From positions 2,976,001-3,040,000 of the forward strand of contig OZ244213.1 of the NCBI GenBank assembly GCA_965216905.1: a stretch of DNA of 64,000 nt, written 5' to 3'. A model generated the notes under the pieces. That model did not search any database. It saw only the letters and a program-made list of their open reading frames with translations, and was not told the origin of the DNA. This DNA is from G965216905 sp965216905 (GTDB taxonomy: Bacteria > Actinomycetota > Acidimicrobiia > Spongiisociales > ZC4RG35). This document shows positions 27,216-35,658 of the stretch, piece by piece. The position numbers and the translations under genes were made by a program. Positions within the stretch are counted from its first letter, which is position 1. Each line of letters opens with the position of its first letter.

Positions 27216-27893
27216 TCAACGGCTCCAGCGGTAAACCTTTCCCGATCGGGTGTGCCCGACCTGTTCCATCAGGCCCGCCGCCGACAGGCAGTAGGCCAGC
27301 CGTTGGGCGTACTTCCTACTCGTTTCGGCGGATGCGGCCAGGTCGGCGGTGGTGAACTCTGCCGGGAGTCGCGGTCCGGCGAGTGCGGCAAGATCGCCCA
27401 TGTCTGCAAAGTGGTGCAGTTCGACGATGCGGTCGAGGCGCCGATCAACGGTTCGCCACCCGCCTCGTCGCCGGCGGGCGCGGGAGTCGAACACCTGCTC
27501 GGTGGTGATGTCGACCAGCAGGACATCGATGCTCAGTCGAGGATGGTCCAGCATCGAGGGAAGCGATACCAACTCGTCGAGCAGATTCCACACGCTCCCG
27601 TGCTTGGGCGACACCCGTCGCTTGCTGCCGCGTTCGAGCGTGTTCTTGGCAGCGATCGGATGAACGAGGCGAACTCGATGCTCTTCGAGAACCTGGTCGA
27701 GCTTGTCGCCCAGCGCCCGGAAGGCGCTGGTCTGAACTTCGATCAGCAGGCTTCCCTCGCCGTCCTCACGAACGATATCGACCACATACCCTCGGAATGG
27801 GACTTCGAATCGATCACCGGGTTGGGCGTAGTGGTTCTTGATGGCGGCGTGCAGCGAACCCTCGTTGAGCGTGCCGATGGTGGGGTCACCCAT
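27216..27893 (-). CDS. hypothetical protein, nuclease-like N-terminus and winged-helix-like C-terminus
   Basis: 225 aa, family not recognised with certainty. Residues 15-60 read GDRFEVPFRGYVVDIVREDGEG then LLIEVQT, a beta-beta pattern with Asp and Glu spaced as in PD-(D/E)XK nuclease-like folds (ExQ instead of ExK). The middle has DVLLVDITTEQVFDSRARRRR. The last 80 residues (TTADLAASAETSRKYAQRLAYCLSAAGLMEQVG) resemble a winged helix. A DNA-binding or restriction-related role is only an inference. TAATCT lies 9 nt before the ATG (27903-27908). Confidence 0.6.
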   Translation of the reverse strand: MGDPTIGTLNEGSLHAAIKNHYAQPGDRFEVPFRGYVVDIVREDGEGSLLIEVQTSAFRALGDKLDQVLEEHRVRLVHPIAAKNTLERGSKRRVSPKHGSVWNLLDELVSLPSMLDHPRLSIDVLLVDITTEQVFDSRARRRRGGWRTVDRRLDRIVELHHFADMGDLAALAGPRLPAEFTTADLAASAETSRKYAQRLAYCLSAAGLMEQVGHTRSGKVYRWSR

Positions 27894-27964
27894 GCCTGAT
27901 CGAGATTACGGTCTTCCGCTCGAGGTTCCTCGAATCGGAGAGACGAGCTGCAGAGGAGGACGGA

Positions 27965-28294
27965 GTGATCGCCCGAACGTGGCGCGGTTGGACGCGGAGT
28001 GAGGATCGAGCAGCGTACTCCGAGTACATCGAACGGACCGGTTTGGCGGGCTACGCCGCCACCCGGGGAAACCTCGGCGCATACCTTCTCCAACGAACCG
28101 ACGGTGATCGAACCGAGTTCGTCGCGCTCAGCTTCTGGGAGGACCGAGCCGCCATCCAAGGCTTCGCCGGCGATGACATCGAGCAAGCGGTGTTCTATCC
28201 CGAGGATGACCGATTCCTGGTCGATCGAGAATGGACGGTTTCCCACTATGAGGTGATGCGGCCGGATCCATCTGACGAGCAGGCCGGCGGGTGA
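27965..28294 (+). CDS. antibiotic biosynthesis monooxygenase (ABM)-fold protein
   Basis: 109 aa with the ferredoxin-like ABM pattern (MIARTWRGWTRSEDRAAYSEYIERTG, FVALSFWEDRAAIQGFAG). Such small dimeric proteins include quinone monooxygenases, haem-degrading enzymes and proteins of unknown role. No haem-binding Asn/His could be singled out. GTG start with GAGGAGGACGGA immediately upstream. Divergent from the preceding gene. Confidence 0.75.
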   Translation: MIARTWRGWTRSEDRAAYSEYIERTGLAGYAATRGNLGAYLLQRTDGDRTEFVALSFWEDRAAIQGFAGDDIEQAVFYPEDDRFLVDREWTVSHYEVMRPDPSDEQAGG

Positions 28295-28383
28295 GTCTCA
28301 TATGGCGAAGGCGGCCGCACTCACACCCATCTCCGCGTCTCCATGACCATGTGAGGATCGCCGGCCGGCGGTAGGTTCTGGCT

Positions 28384-30381
28384 GTGCGCGACAGCCTCAG
28401 AGCGATGGTGGACCGGCGAACACCGGCGGTGTTCATCGGGCTGGCGCTCGTGGTTGGTGTGCTGTCCGGGCTCGGGGGAGCGGCACTGATCTGGTCGATC
28501 GGGTTCGTATCTGAGCTGTCCCAATCGCTCGCCGAGGGCGGAGGAGTGGGTCGGTGGACGCCACTCGTGCTCGTTCCGTTGGGATTGAGCGCGGCCGCAG
28601 CCTTGGCCCGAAGGTTCCCAGAGCTGGCGGGGAGTGGTGTCCCGGCGACGACCGCCGGTCTGGCGGTACGGGGAGGATATGTGCCCACCAGAGCGAGCTA
28701 CCTGAAAATCCTCGCCACGGCGCTGACGGTCGGCTCGGGCGGCTCGGCCGGTCGAGAGGGTCCCACCGCCATGGTCGGCGCCTCGATCGGCTCCTCGATC
28801 GGCAGATACTCCGGGATGGGAGAGGATCGCGTCCGGAGTCTGGTGGCTGCAGGAGCCGGGGCCGGAATCGGTGCCACCTTCAACGCACCGATCGCCGGGA
28901 TGCTGTTCTCGATGGAGGTCATTCTCGGGAACTTCGCAATCCGTCATCTGAATGCAGTCGTCATCGCTTCGGTGGCAGCCGCGGTGACCACGCAGAGCCT
29001 GGTTGGACAGGATCGCATTCTCACCGTCGACAGTCATGCGCTCGGCGATCCGTCCGAGTTGATTCTGTACGCGGCGCTCGGATTGTTGGCCGCCGGTGCG
29101 GGCTTCCTGTTCTTGAAGGTCTTTGATCGGGTGCACGCACTTCCCGACGTGCTGGACGACCGGCCGTGGCTCCGACCGCTCGCCCTCGGGGTGCCGGTTG
29201 CGCTCATCGGCGTCGCCGAGCCACGGGTGCTCGGCACGGGTCAGGACTTCATCCAATCGATCGTCGGGGCCGACCGCCTCGAGGTGATGTGGTGGGTGCT
29301 GTGGCTGCTGATGGGGTTGAAGATTCTCACGACGGCCGGCACGCTCGGGTCGGGCGGATCGGGGGGACACTTCATGCCCGCGTTGTTCATCGGCGCTTCG
29401 CTCGGTGCCGGCTTCGGGGCCCTGATCGAGCCCGTGTGGGTCCTGTCCGAACTCGACACCGGGGCATTCGCGGTCGTCGGAATGGCGGCGGTGTTTGCGG
29501 CGGTCGCCCGGGCCTCGATGACGTCGATTCTGATCGTCTTCGAACTGACGGGTGACTATGGGTTGGTACTCCCGTTGATGCTGGCAACCACTCTGGCGGC
29601 GACCGTCGCCGAGCGGCTCCATCGAGAGAGCGTCTACACCATTCCGCTCGTCCATCGGGGAATCCGGCTGTTGCCGACCAGCGACGTCGACCTGCTGGAC
29701 ACGGTTTCCGTGGGTGATGTGATGGCGGTCTCGACCGAAGTGCTCGAGCCATCCATGACGACGGCGGAGGTGTCCGGCTTGTTCGCACGCCACGGACACC
29801 ACGGGTTGCCGGTCGTCGATCCGCAGAAGGGGTTGGTGGGGATTCTCACCATCACCGATATCACCCGCGCCGGCGGCCCCTCGGATCAAGACACTGCGGC
29901 AAGCGTGATGACGCCGAGGCCGGTCACCGTTGCGACCTCCACCCCTGTGTCGCTCGCGCTCGAACGGATGGCGAGCCTCGGCGTCGGTCGACTTCCCGTG
30001 GTGGCCGACGACGACCCTTCTCGGTTGGTGGGTCTGTTCCGGCGGGAAACCGCGGTCCGGGCCTACCACCATGCGCTCTCGGCGACCACTGAGAATGAAC
30101 TGCGACGAAAACGTCAGCGGCTGTGGACTCGCCCGGATGCGGAGTTCTTCGAGTTCCACATCCCGCCCGGTTCGTTGGCCGACGGCAAGACCGTTGGCGA
30201 GGTGCAGTGGCCGGCCGGCTGCACGCTGGTGGCGGTCCGGCGCGATCGCAGCGTGCTCATTCCCGAAGGCCAGACCGAGTTGCAGGCCGGCGACATCATC
30301 ACCGGCTTCGGAGCGACCGGCGCCCAGACGCAGGTGGTCGAACGGCTTCGCGCCACCTCTGCCGACCAGGCGGACGATTGA
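28384..30381 (+). CDS. ClC chloride channel/antiporter with CBS and TrkA-C domains
   Basis: 665 aa integral membrane protein. The selectivity-filter motifs are present: GSGVPATT (GSGIP), GREGPT with the gating glutamate, and GSGGHFMPALFIGA (GxFxP). The membrane part ends near residue 415. Two CBS motifs follow (VGDVMAVSTE and ASVMTPRPVTV), then a C-terminal TrkA-C/RCK-C-like domain (EFFEFHIPPGSLADGKTVGEV, LQAGDIITGFG), so nucleotide control of transport is likely. The GTG start has TAGGTT 6 nt before it (28372-28377). Confidence 0.9.
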   Translation: MRDSLRAMVDRRTPAVFIGLALVVGVLSGLGGAALIWSIGFVSELSQSLAEGGGVGRWTPLVLVPLGLSAAAALARRFPELAGSGVPATTAGLAVRGGYVPTRASYLKILATALTVGSGGSAGREGPTAMVGASIGSSIGRYSGMGEDRVRSLVAAGAGAGIGATFNAPIAGMLFSMEVILGNFAIRHLNAVVIASVAAAVTTQSLVGQDRILTVDSHALGDPSELILYAALGLLAAGAGFLFLKVFDRVHALPDVLDDRPWLRPLALGVPVALIGVAEPRVLGTGQDFIQSIVGADRLEVMWWVLWLLMGLKILTTAGTLGSGGSGGHFMPALFIGASLGAGFGALIEPVWVLSELDTGAFAVVGMAAVFAAVARASMTSILIVFELTGDYGLVLPLMLATTLAATVAERLHRESVYTIPLVHRGIRLLPTSDVDLLDTVSVGDVMAVSTEVLEPSMTTAEVSGLFARHGHHGLPVVDPQKGLVGILTITDITRAGGPSDQDTAASVMTPRPVTVATSTPVSLALERMASLGVGRLPVVADDDPSRLVGLFRRETAVRAYHHALSATTENELRRKRQRLWTRPDAEFFEFHIPPGSLADGKTVGEVQWPAGCTLVAVRRDRSVLIPEGQTELQAGDIITGFGATGAQTQVVERLRATSADQADD

Positions 30382-30460
30382 ATCATCGGCGGTGCTCTGT
30401 CTCGGGCGATCGAGGCGACCTGGCTCGCCCCGGCGACTCCTCCGAATAGTCTCCGCAGGT

Positions 30461-31486
30461 ATGCCTACGCACAACTTCAACCGACCACGGGGCACCGTCG
30501 TCGAGATCGAGATCGACTCCAAGGCTCTCGCCGGAAACCTGCTCGGCGATCCCACGACCCGGACGGTGGCCGTCTACCTTCCCGAGGGGTACGACGCATC
30601 GGATGAGCATTACCCGTTGCTCGTCGACGTCGTCGGGTTCACCGGGAGTGGATTCAGCCATCTCGGCTGGAAGGCCTTCGGAGAATCCGTCCCGCAGCGG
30701 ATCGATCGGCTGATCGACGAAGCCAGGATGGGTCCGGTGGTCGCCGCGTTCCCCGACTGCTTCACGTCGTTGGGCGGCAACCAGTACATCGATTCGCTCG
30801 CCATGGGCAATTGGGAGGCCTTCCTGATCGACGAGATGATTCCTCGCCTCGAGGCCGACTTCCGGCTCCGGGCCGGCAGAGACCATCGAGCGATCTTCGG
30901 GAAGTCCAGCGGTGGGTACGGCGCCCTGGTTCATGGCATGCGGCGGGCGGACACCTGGGGTGCGGTCGCCTGCCACTCAGGAGACATGGGTTTCGACCTC
31001 GCCTATGCCGTCGACTTTCCACGGACGCTCCGTGGCTTGGCAGAGCAGGGAGGCATCGCCGGGTTCCTTCGGCACGTCGACTCCGCCCAGAAGCTGTCCG
31101 AGGACGACATCCACACGCTGATGGCATTGGCCATGGGGGCCACCTATGACCCGGACCCCGCGGCGCCGAAGGGTGTCAGCCTGCCGGTGCATCTCGAAAC
31201 GTGCGAGGTGGACGAGGAACGGTGGGCTCGTTGGCTCTCGCACGACCCGCTTCGTCTGGTGGATGAACCTGGCGTCCTCGACAACCTCCGGAGCTTGCGC
31301 GGCTTGTACATCGATTGCGGAGTGAAGGACCAGTACAACCTCTTGTACGGTGCCCGGTCATTGGCCGGTAGGTTGACGGAGGCCGGTGTGGCGCACCGAT
31401 ACGAAGAGTTCGATGACGACCATTCCGGGATCGATTACCGGCTCGACGAGTCGCTGCCGTTCTTGTACGAGTCGATCGCCGAATGA
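30461..31486 (+). CDS. esterase-D/enterochelin-esterase-like alpha/beta hydrolase
   Basis: 341 aa. The nucleophile elbow is FGKSSGGYGA with Ser149, and DQYNLLYGA plus DDDHSGIDY supply plausible Asp and His residues. Family members cleave esters such as S-formylglutathione or ferric enterobactin. No signal peptide is seen. The ATG at 30461 begins the family N-terminus. TAGTCT lies 8 nt before it (30447-30452). It ends 75 nt before the nucleotidyltransferase gene. Confidence 0.8.
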   Translation: MPTHNFNRPRGTVVEIEIDSKALAGNLLGDPTTRTVAVYLPEGYDASDEHYPLLVDVVGFTGSGFSHLGWKAFGESVPQRIDRLIDEARMGPVVAAFPDCFTSLGGNQYIDSLAMGNWEAFLIDEMIPRLEADFRLRAGRDHRAIFGKSSGGYGALVHGMRRADTWGAVACHSGDMGFDLAYAVDFPRTLRGLAEQGGIAGFLRHVDSAQKLSEDDIHTLMALAMGATYDPDPAAPKGVSLPVHLETCEVDEERWARWLSHDPLRLVDEPGVLDNLRSLRGLYIDCGVKDQYNLLYGARSLAGRLTEAGVAHRYEEFDDDHSGIDYRLDESLPFLYESIAE

Positions 31487-31561
31487 CCGATTCCGGGCCG
31501 TGGGAAGCTCGTCGTCAGGGCTCGGACCCGAACCCGGGGTCGTGAGGCGGGGGAGTCCGTG

Positions 31562-32530
31562 ATGGAGGTCATGACGAGCGGAGCGCAGTCGGATGGTCCG
31601 ACGCTGGTGATCCTGGCCGCCGGACTCGGGTCGCGATACGGCGGCCCCAAGCAGATGGTTCCGATCGGTCCTGGTGGCGAGACTTTGCTCGACTTCACGA
31701 TCTTCGATGCGGTCCGAACCGGGTTCGAGAGGCTGGTCTTTGTGGTCACGCCGGAGATCGACAGCCGGTTCCGCCGGCTCGTCTCGGACCGATGGCGGGG
31801 CGTCGCCGAGGTCCACCACGTGCATCAGCGACTGGCGGGCGGACTCGGTCCGGAACGGATGGCGATCGGGCGGACGAGACCGTGGGGTACCGGGCATGCG
31901 CTGCTGTGTGCCGCCGAAGTGGTGGCCGAACCGTTCGCAGTGGTCAACGCCGACGACTTCTACGGCCGGACGTCGCTCCGAACGCTCGCCGGTCTTCTTC
32001 GAGCCGGCCCCGCACCGAACCAGGCCGCCCTCGTCGGCTACCGGCTCGACACAACAATGCCGTCCCGGGGTGAGGTCTCTCGGGCCATCTGCAGCGTTGG
32101 GGCGAACATGGAACTCGAGCGGCTTGTCGAACGCAGCATCGTTCGATCCGAGAGCGGATTCGTGGCCGTCTCCGAAGATGGGCAGCGGCAAGACCTTCGA
32201 GGCTCGGAGATAGTGTCTCTGAACCTGTGGGGGTTCCATCCCTCGATCTTCGAACACCTGGCCACAGGCTTCGATGACTTCCTTGCCCGTCGCGGTGCCG
32301 ATTCGGACGCCGAGTTCTACTTGCCGGCCGTCGTCGACGACCTGCTCCGCAGCCGGAGAATCACGGCAACGGTGTTTCCGTCCGAGGACGCGTGGATCGG
32401 CGTCACCCATCCCGAGGACCGGCCGGCAGCCCAGGACCGGTTGAAGGAGCTTGTGACCGCGGGGCTCTATCCACGACCGGTGGCGCCCAAGGCGGCTGCA
32501 ACCGGTCGAAGGCGGTGGGGGTGGTCGTGA
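31562..32530 (+). CDS. NDP-sugar pyrophosphorylase-like nucleotidyltransferase
   Basis: 322 aa. LVILAAGLGSRYGGPKQMVPIG is the nucleotide-binding signature of sugar-1-phosphate nucleotidyltransferases, and VVNADDFYG is the metal-binding segment. The protein lacks the left-handed beta-helix of GlmU. The sugar is not evident. The ATG at 31562 is chosen over the GTG one codon earlier since GGGGGAG sits 6 nt upstream. An isolated gene rather than part of a cell-wall cluster. Confidence 0.8.
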   Translation: MEVMTSGAQSDGPTLVILAAGLGSRYGGPKQMVPIGPGGETLLDFTIFDAVRTGFERLVFVVTPEIDSRFRRLVSDRWRGVAEVHHVHQRLAGGLGPERMAIGRTRPWGTGHALLCAAEVVAEPFAVVNADDFYGRTSLRTLAGLLRAGPAPNQAALVGYRLDTTMPSRGEVSRAICSVGANMELERLVERSIVRSESGFVAVSEDGQRQDLRGSEIVSLNLWGFHPSIFEHLATGFDDFLARRGADSDAEFYLPAVVDDLLRSRRITATVFPSEDAWIGVTHPEDRPAAQDRLKELVTAGLYPRPVAPKAAATGRRRWGWS

Positions 32531-32587
32531 CCGATCCTGCCGACGAGCGCGAATCGAAGAGGTGACCGGCCGCAACCTGGTGGCTCT

Positions 32588-33130
32588 TCAGTCGGTGGGC
32601 TCCATCCTTCGCACGATCCTCTGCACGGTGAGCCATGTGCGAGACGTCAGCCGCTTTCCATACGCACGCTGCAACCAGGTCATCACATCGGGGGCGCGCT
32701 GCACCGTGGGATCGGAAACGGTGTAGAACTCTCGATCGGTGGCGGCCACCACTTCGAACGGCCCGGCGGTCGGTCGATACGGCAGCGGCCGTTCGATCTC
32801 TACCGACTCCTTGAAGAACGTCGCCAGGAGGTAGTGCTCGCCCCCGTGGTGGAGCTCGCCGAATGGTGCACGCTCCAGCATCTCTGCCAACTCGCCATGG
32901 CTGCGCACGACCGTCAGGCTGTCAAAGCCCAAACGTTCCGGCCAGGCGGCCTCGAGGGTTCCCTCGAGCGCTTCGTGGTCGTCGACCGGGGTTTCGAAGA
33001 TGATGTTGCCGCTCGAGAGAACGGTGTCCACGTTCTCGAAGCCGAGATCGAGACACACCGAGCGGAGGTTGTCGTTGCGCATCCTCGGATCGGATGGTCC
33101 GATACCGCGGAGCAATGCTGCCCACATCAT
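32588..33130 (-). CDS. DUF1697 protein
   Basis: 180 aa. The family start MMWAALLRGIGP, then VDTVLSSGNIIFET and the LEAAWPERLGF region are DUF1697 hallmarks. The function is unknown; these small proteins are widespread in actinobacteria. TAGAGT lies 6 nt before the first ATG (33137-33142), so translation probably starts at the RNA 5' end. Confidence 0.88.
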   Translation of the reverse strand: MMWAALLRGIGPSDPRMRNDNLRSVCLDLGFENVDTVLSSGNIIFETPVDDHEALEGTLEAAWPERLGFDSLTVVRSHGELAEMLERAPFGELHHGGEHYLLATFFKESVEIERPLPYRPTAGPFEVVAATDREFYTVSDPTVQRAPDVMTWLQRAYGKRLTSRTWLTVQRIVRRMEPTD

Positions 33131-33238
33131 GCTCCGACTCTACCGAGGGACCGCCCGGTGATCCTCGGCCGTGGCAGCGATCACCGCCTCGCCGAGCGCT
33201 CGATCTCGACCTTGGTACGCGGAGCTCCCGGACCCAGC

Positions 33239-33754
33239 TCAGCAGTCGAAGACGCCCCAGCACAGATCGTTTCGTCGTTGCTGATCGTCGAGAACCAGCG
33301 CCCGGATCTCCGTCGGCAGCTGGTCACGCTGCCACCGGCACTCCTGAGCAGCCGCCGCAACCGACTTCTCGACCGATACGGCCGCCGCCGCCGATCTGAT
33401 CGCATACGCCGCCGCGCCGAGATCATGGGCGGCGACGTGGGCGACGGCTGCCGCCTGTCCGGCCGCGAGCGCCGCCAGCCTGGCGGATCCATCCGCCTCC
33501 CGAGCCGCAGCATTGGCGAGCGCTGCCGCCCGGCGAGCGTCCCCCATCCGCAACTCACCGTTCACCCATGCCAGCACCGCATCGATGGCCCTGGACGGCC
33601 GGGAATCGGCTGGACGCATTTCCTCGAAATGGTGATGCACATGGCGAGCGCACGCCGCCGCCCACCGAGCGATCAGGTGGTGATCGGAATCGGTGAGGGT
33701 GCCGCCCCGTCGAACGGTGATCAGACGGGGGTCCCGCTCCTTGGGAAGGATCAT
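33239..33754 (-). CDS. Imm5-like putative immunity-fold protein
   Basis: 171 aa, Ala/His-rich and all alpha-helical. DHHLIARWAAACARHVHHHFEEMRPADSRP, AIDAVLAWVNGEL, GQAAAVAHVAAHDLGAAAYAIRSA match the Imm5-like domain found in predicted immunity proteins of contact-dependent toxins. No polymorphic toxin gene lies beside it, so it may be an orphan or have another role. It precedes DUF1697 on the same strand by 108 nt. Confidence 0.7.
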   Translation of the reverse strand: MILPKERDPRLITVRRGGTLTDSDHHLIARWAAACARHVHHHFEEMRPADSRPSRAIDAVLAWVNGELRMGDARRAAALANAAAREADGSARLAALAAGQAAAVAHVAAHDLGAAAYAIRSAAAAVSVEKSVAAAAQECRWQRDQLPTEIRALVLDDQQRRNDLCWGVFDC

Positions 33755-33789
33755 CGACCGGACAGGGAGCGCGACACCCTCGGCCCGTC

Positions 33790-34443
33790 TCAGCCCTTCT
33801 CCCGGGGAGCGTCCTCATCGAAGTCGACGGTCCAGTGTGCGCCACTGCAGAACGGCTTGTTCTGGCTCTTGCCGCATCGACACAGGGTGTAGTGATCGGT
33901 GGTGGCACCCTCCGGCATCTCGACACCGACCAGGTCGACGCCACCCGTCGCCACATACGGGCCGCCGGGGGCGAAGCCCAGGGTCGGCCGCCCGCCCCGG
34001 TCCCGATGCTCGACCCCGTCGATGGTGTAGCTGAGTGCTCCCGACGGGCACCGGTTGATGACCGCAACGATCTCTTCGACCGAAGCGGCGTCGGGATCGA
34101 TCCACGGCTCGGTACCGAGCCGGAACACCCGAGCCAGGGCATCGGTGCAGTAGCCGGCGTGCGCGCACAAACCCCGGTTGTCGTGAATGGTGAGGCGGCC
34201 GTCCGCGGTGGGGAAGGACTCGCGACGGTCGGGCACGCGTTCAGGGTCCTTCGCCCCGTCGAATCCGTTGCGGTTGTGTGTTCCGTCACAGAACGGCTTG
34301 TTCTGGGATCCCCCGCATCTGCACAGCGCGACGCGGGATCTCACGCCGATCGTCTCGCCGTCGCGCATCCGCGTGATCTGGTCCGCTCCTTCCACCATGA
34401 ATGGGCCGTTCTCGGTCGGGGTGATGGTGGGTCGCTCGCTCAC
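33790..34443 (-). CDS. double-CDGSH iron-sulfur protein with central ferredoxin-like segment
   Basis: 217 aa. Two CDGSH-type [2Fe-2S] motifs, CRCGGSQNKPFCDGTH near residue 40 and CRCGKSQNKPFCSGAH near 193, flank a segment with CAHAGYC and later CPSGAL that resembles the divergent 4Fe-4S mono-cluster ferredoxin domain. CDGSH proteins carry labile clusters in redox sensing or electron transfer. The GTG at 34443 is preferred over an upstream GTG because GAGGAG lies 7 nt before it and the domain begins at once. Upstream gene of the Imm5-like gene (35 nt). Confidence 0.85.
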   Translation of the reverse strand: MSERPTITPTENGPFMVEGADQITRMRDGETIGVRSRVALCRCGGSQNKPFCDGTHNRNGFDGAKDPERVPDRRESFPTADGRLTIHDNRGLCAHAGYCTDALARVFRLGTEPWIDPDAASVEEIVAVINRCPSGALSYTIDGVEHRDRGGRPTLGFAPGGPYVATGGVDLVGVEMPEGATTDHYTLCRCGKSQNKPFCSGAHWTVDFDEDAPREKG

Positions 34444-34740
34444 CGGACGCTCCTCGTGTCGCGCGGGCACTGCGATTGGGACCATAGTGCCGGGCCCCCC
34501 GGGGAGGGCCGCACCAGCGGTGAGGTTCCCACAGCGGTCCACCTGCGATCCAACGTTCGAAGATCGCCGGTCACGATCGCCACGTGGTCGAATCCTCCAA
34601 ATCGGGCGATGCCCAATCCCAGAATGGGTTGGCAGGTTATCGGTGCAGGCGCCCGAGGGTCGCCACCTCGAGAACCATCCCTGCGTCGGTGGGCGCCGAC
34701 GCTGTCACTGCGGAGCCGTTGAGGGCAACGAAACATTCAC
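34444..34740. other. 297-nt intergenic region
   Basis: Lies between the divergent CDGSH gene and the membrane-protein/winged-helix pair. Apart from the ribosome-binding site of the CDGSH gene I see no coding frame with family resemblance and no clear hairpin. Confidence 0.4.
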
Positions 34741-34769
34741 TTGACAGTTTGGAAAGTGTCTCGTACAGT
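34741..34769 (+). promoter_or_regulatory. near-consensus sigma-70-type promoter, leaderless
   Basis: TTGACA (34741-34746), a 17-nt spacer and TACAGT (34764-34769), with the next ATG 7 nt on. Two half-sites, CACTT (34739-34743) and AAGTG (34754-34758), form an inverted repeat inside the promoter, a likely operator for the winged-helix protein encoded two genes downstream. Confidence 0.75.
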
Positions 34770-34776
34770 TGCCAAC

Positions 34777-35265
34777 ATGGAATCTGAAAGATCGCATGAC
34801 GGGACGGAAGCGGACGCTCGGTCACAGTTGGCCATGCTCGACGAGGTGGAGAACGCGATGGAAGTCGAGGGCTGGATGCCCGCCACACCGGTGTGGCATG
34901 CGCCATTCCTGGCAATCCTGATCATCGCATTGGGCATCTTCTACAACGGACCGGCCGAGTGGCAGGTGCCGGCCGCCCTGGTCGGCTTCGTGGTCGTCGT
35001 CGGCGGACTCGCCGACCAGCTTCGGAGACAGCGAGCCAAGCCCCGGCGGCTGCGTCGACCCTGGCGGTTGCTCACCTGGTACGGGGTCATCGGAACGGTC
35101 AGCATCGCACTGTTCATGGCGTGGGACGCGGTCTCATGGCCCGCCGAGCGAGTCTCCCGAATCGCGATCCTGGTCGGTGGGTGGCTCCTGACGACCGGTG
35201 CGCTCGGGATTGGCATCACGGTTACCAATCGGATGGGCGATTACTGGGCGGCGCCGGGGAGATGA
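34777..35265 (+). CDS. small membrane protein, four hydrophobic segments
   Basis: 162 aa. An acidic, hydrophilic N-terminus of about 40 residues precedes hydrophobic segments LAILIIALGIFYN, VPAALVGFVVVVGGL, YGVIGTVSIALFMAW and IAILVGGWLLTTGALGIGI. No family could be assigned. The ATG at 34777 lies 7 nt after a strong -10 hexamer, so the in-frame TTG at 34741 is rejected. It overlaps the winged-helix gene by 4 nt, pointing to a two-gene autoregulated unit in which the membrane protein may carry or sense the signal (inference). Confidence 0.7.
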   Translation: MESERSHDGTEADARSQLAMLDEVENAMEVEGWMPATPVWHAPFLAILIIALGIFYNGPAEWQVPAALVGFVVVVGGLADQLRRQRAKPRRLRRPWRLLTWYGVIGTVSIALFMAWDAVSWPAERVSRIAILVGGWLLTTGALGIGITVTNRMGDYWAAPGR

Positions 35266-35597
35266 GCCTCGCCGATCTCGATCCGGTCCTCAACCAGCCC
35301 AAGCGACTGGCGTGTCTCGGTGCTGCCGGGGCAGCACGCGCCGTGGAGTTCGCCGCCCTTCGGGACCACCTCGGCCTGAGCGACTCCGACTTGTCGAAAC
35401 AGCTCAAGATCTTGGTCGACGAGGGTTATCTGGATTCGCGGAAGACCGGGAAGGGCGCGAACCGACGCACGTGGCTGTCCATCACCAAGCGCGGTCGCAC
35501 CGCGCTTGCCGCCCACGTCGAAGCGCTCCGGAAACTCGCGGCACCCGTCGGTGTCGACGCGGACGAGCCGGCGACCGGTCGGGCCGAGTCGCTCTGA
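35262..35597 (+). CDS. winged-helix (MarR/ArsR-like) transcriptional regulator
   Basis: 111 aa. VLNQPKRLACLGAAGAARAVEFAALRDHLGLSDSDLSKQLKILVDEGYLDSRKTG is a winged helix of the short PadR/ArsR-like type with the wing RRTWLSITKRGRTAL. It has no ligand-binding extension. Start at an ATG that overlaps the stop of the membrane-protein gene (ATGA). The inverted repeat in the upstream promoter is its probable target. Confidence 0.85.
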   Translation: MSLADLDPVLNQPKRLACLGAAGAARAVEFAALRDHLGLSDSDLSKQLKILVDEGYLDSRKTGKGANRRTWLSITKRGRTALAAHVEALRKLAAPVGVDADEPATGRAESL

Positions 35598-35658
35598 TTC
35601 ACGCCGAGGATTGCATCCGGTCGCCGGGCTGAGTCCCGCCGCGAACTACGCTGCCGGT

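Noticed and set aside
28321..30555. 744-codon open frame antisense to the ClC gene
   Set aside because: Composition is basic and His/Arg/Gln-rich as expected for a shadow; the ClC frame has all diagnostic motifs.
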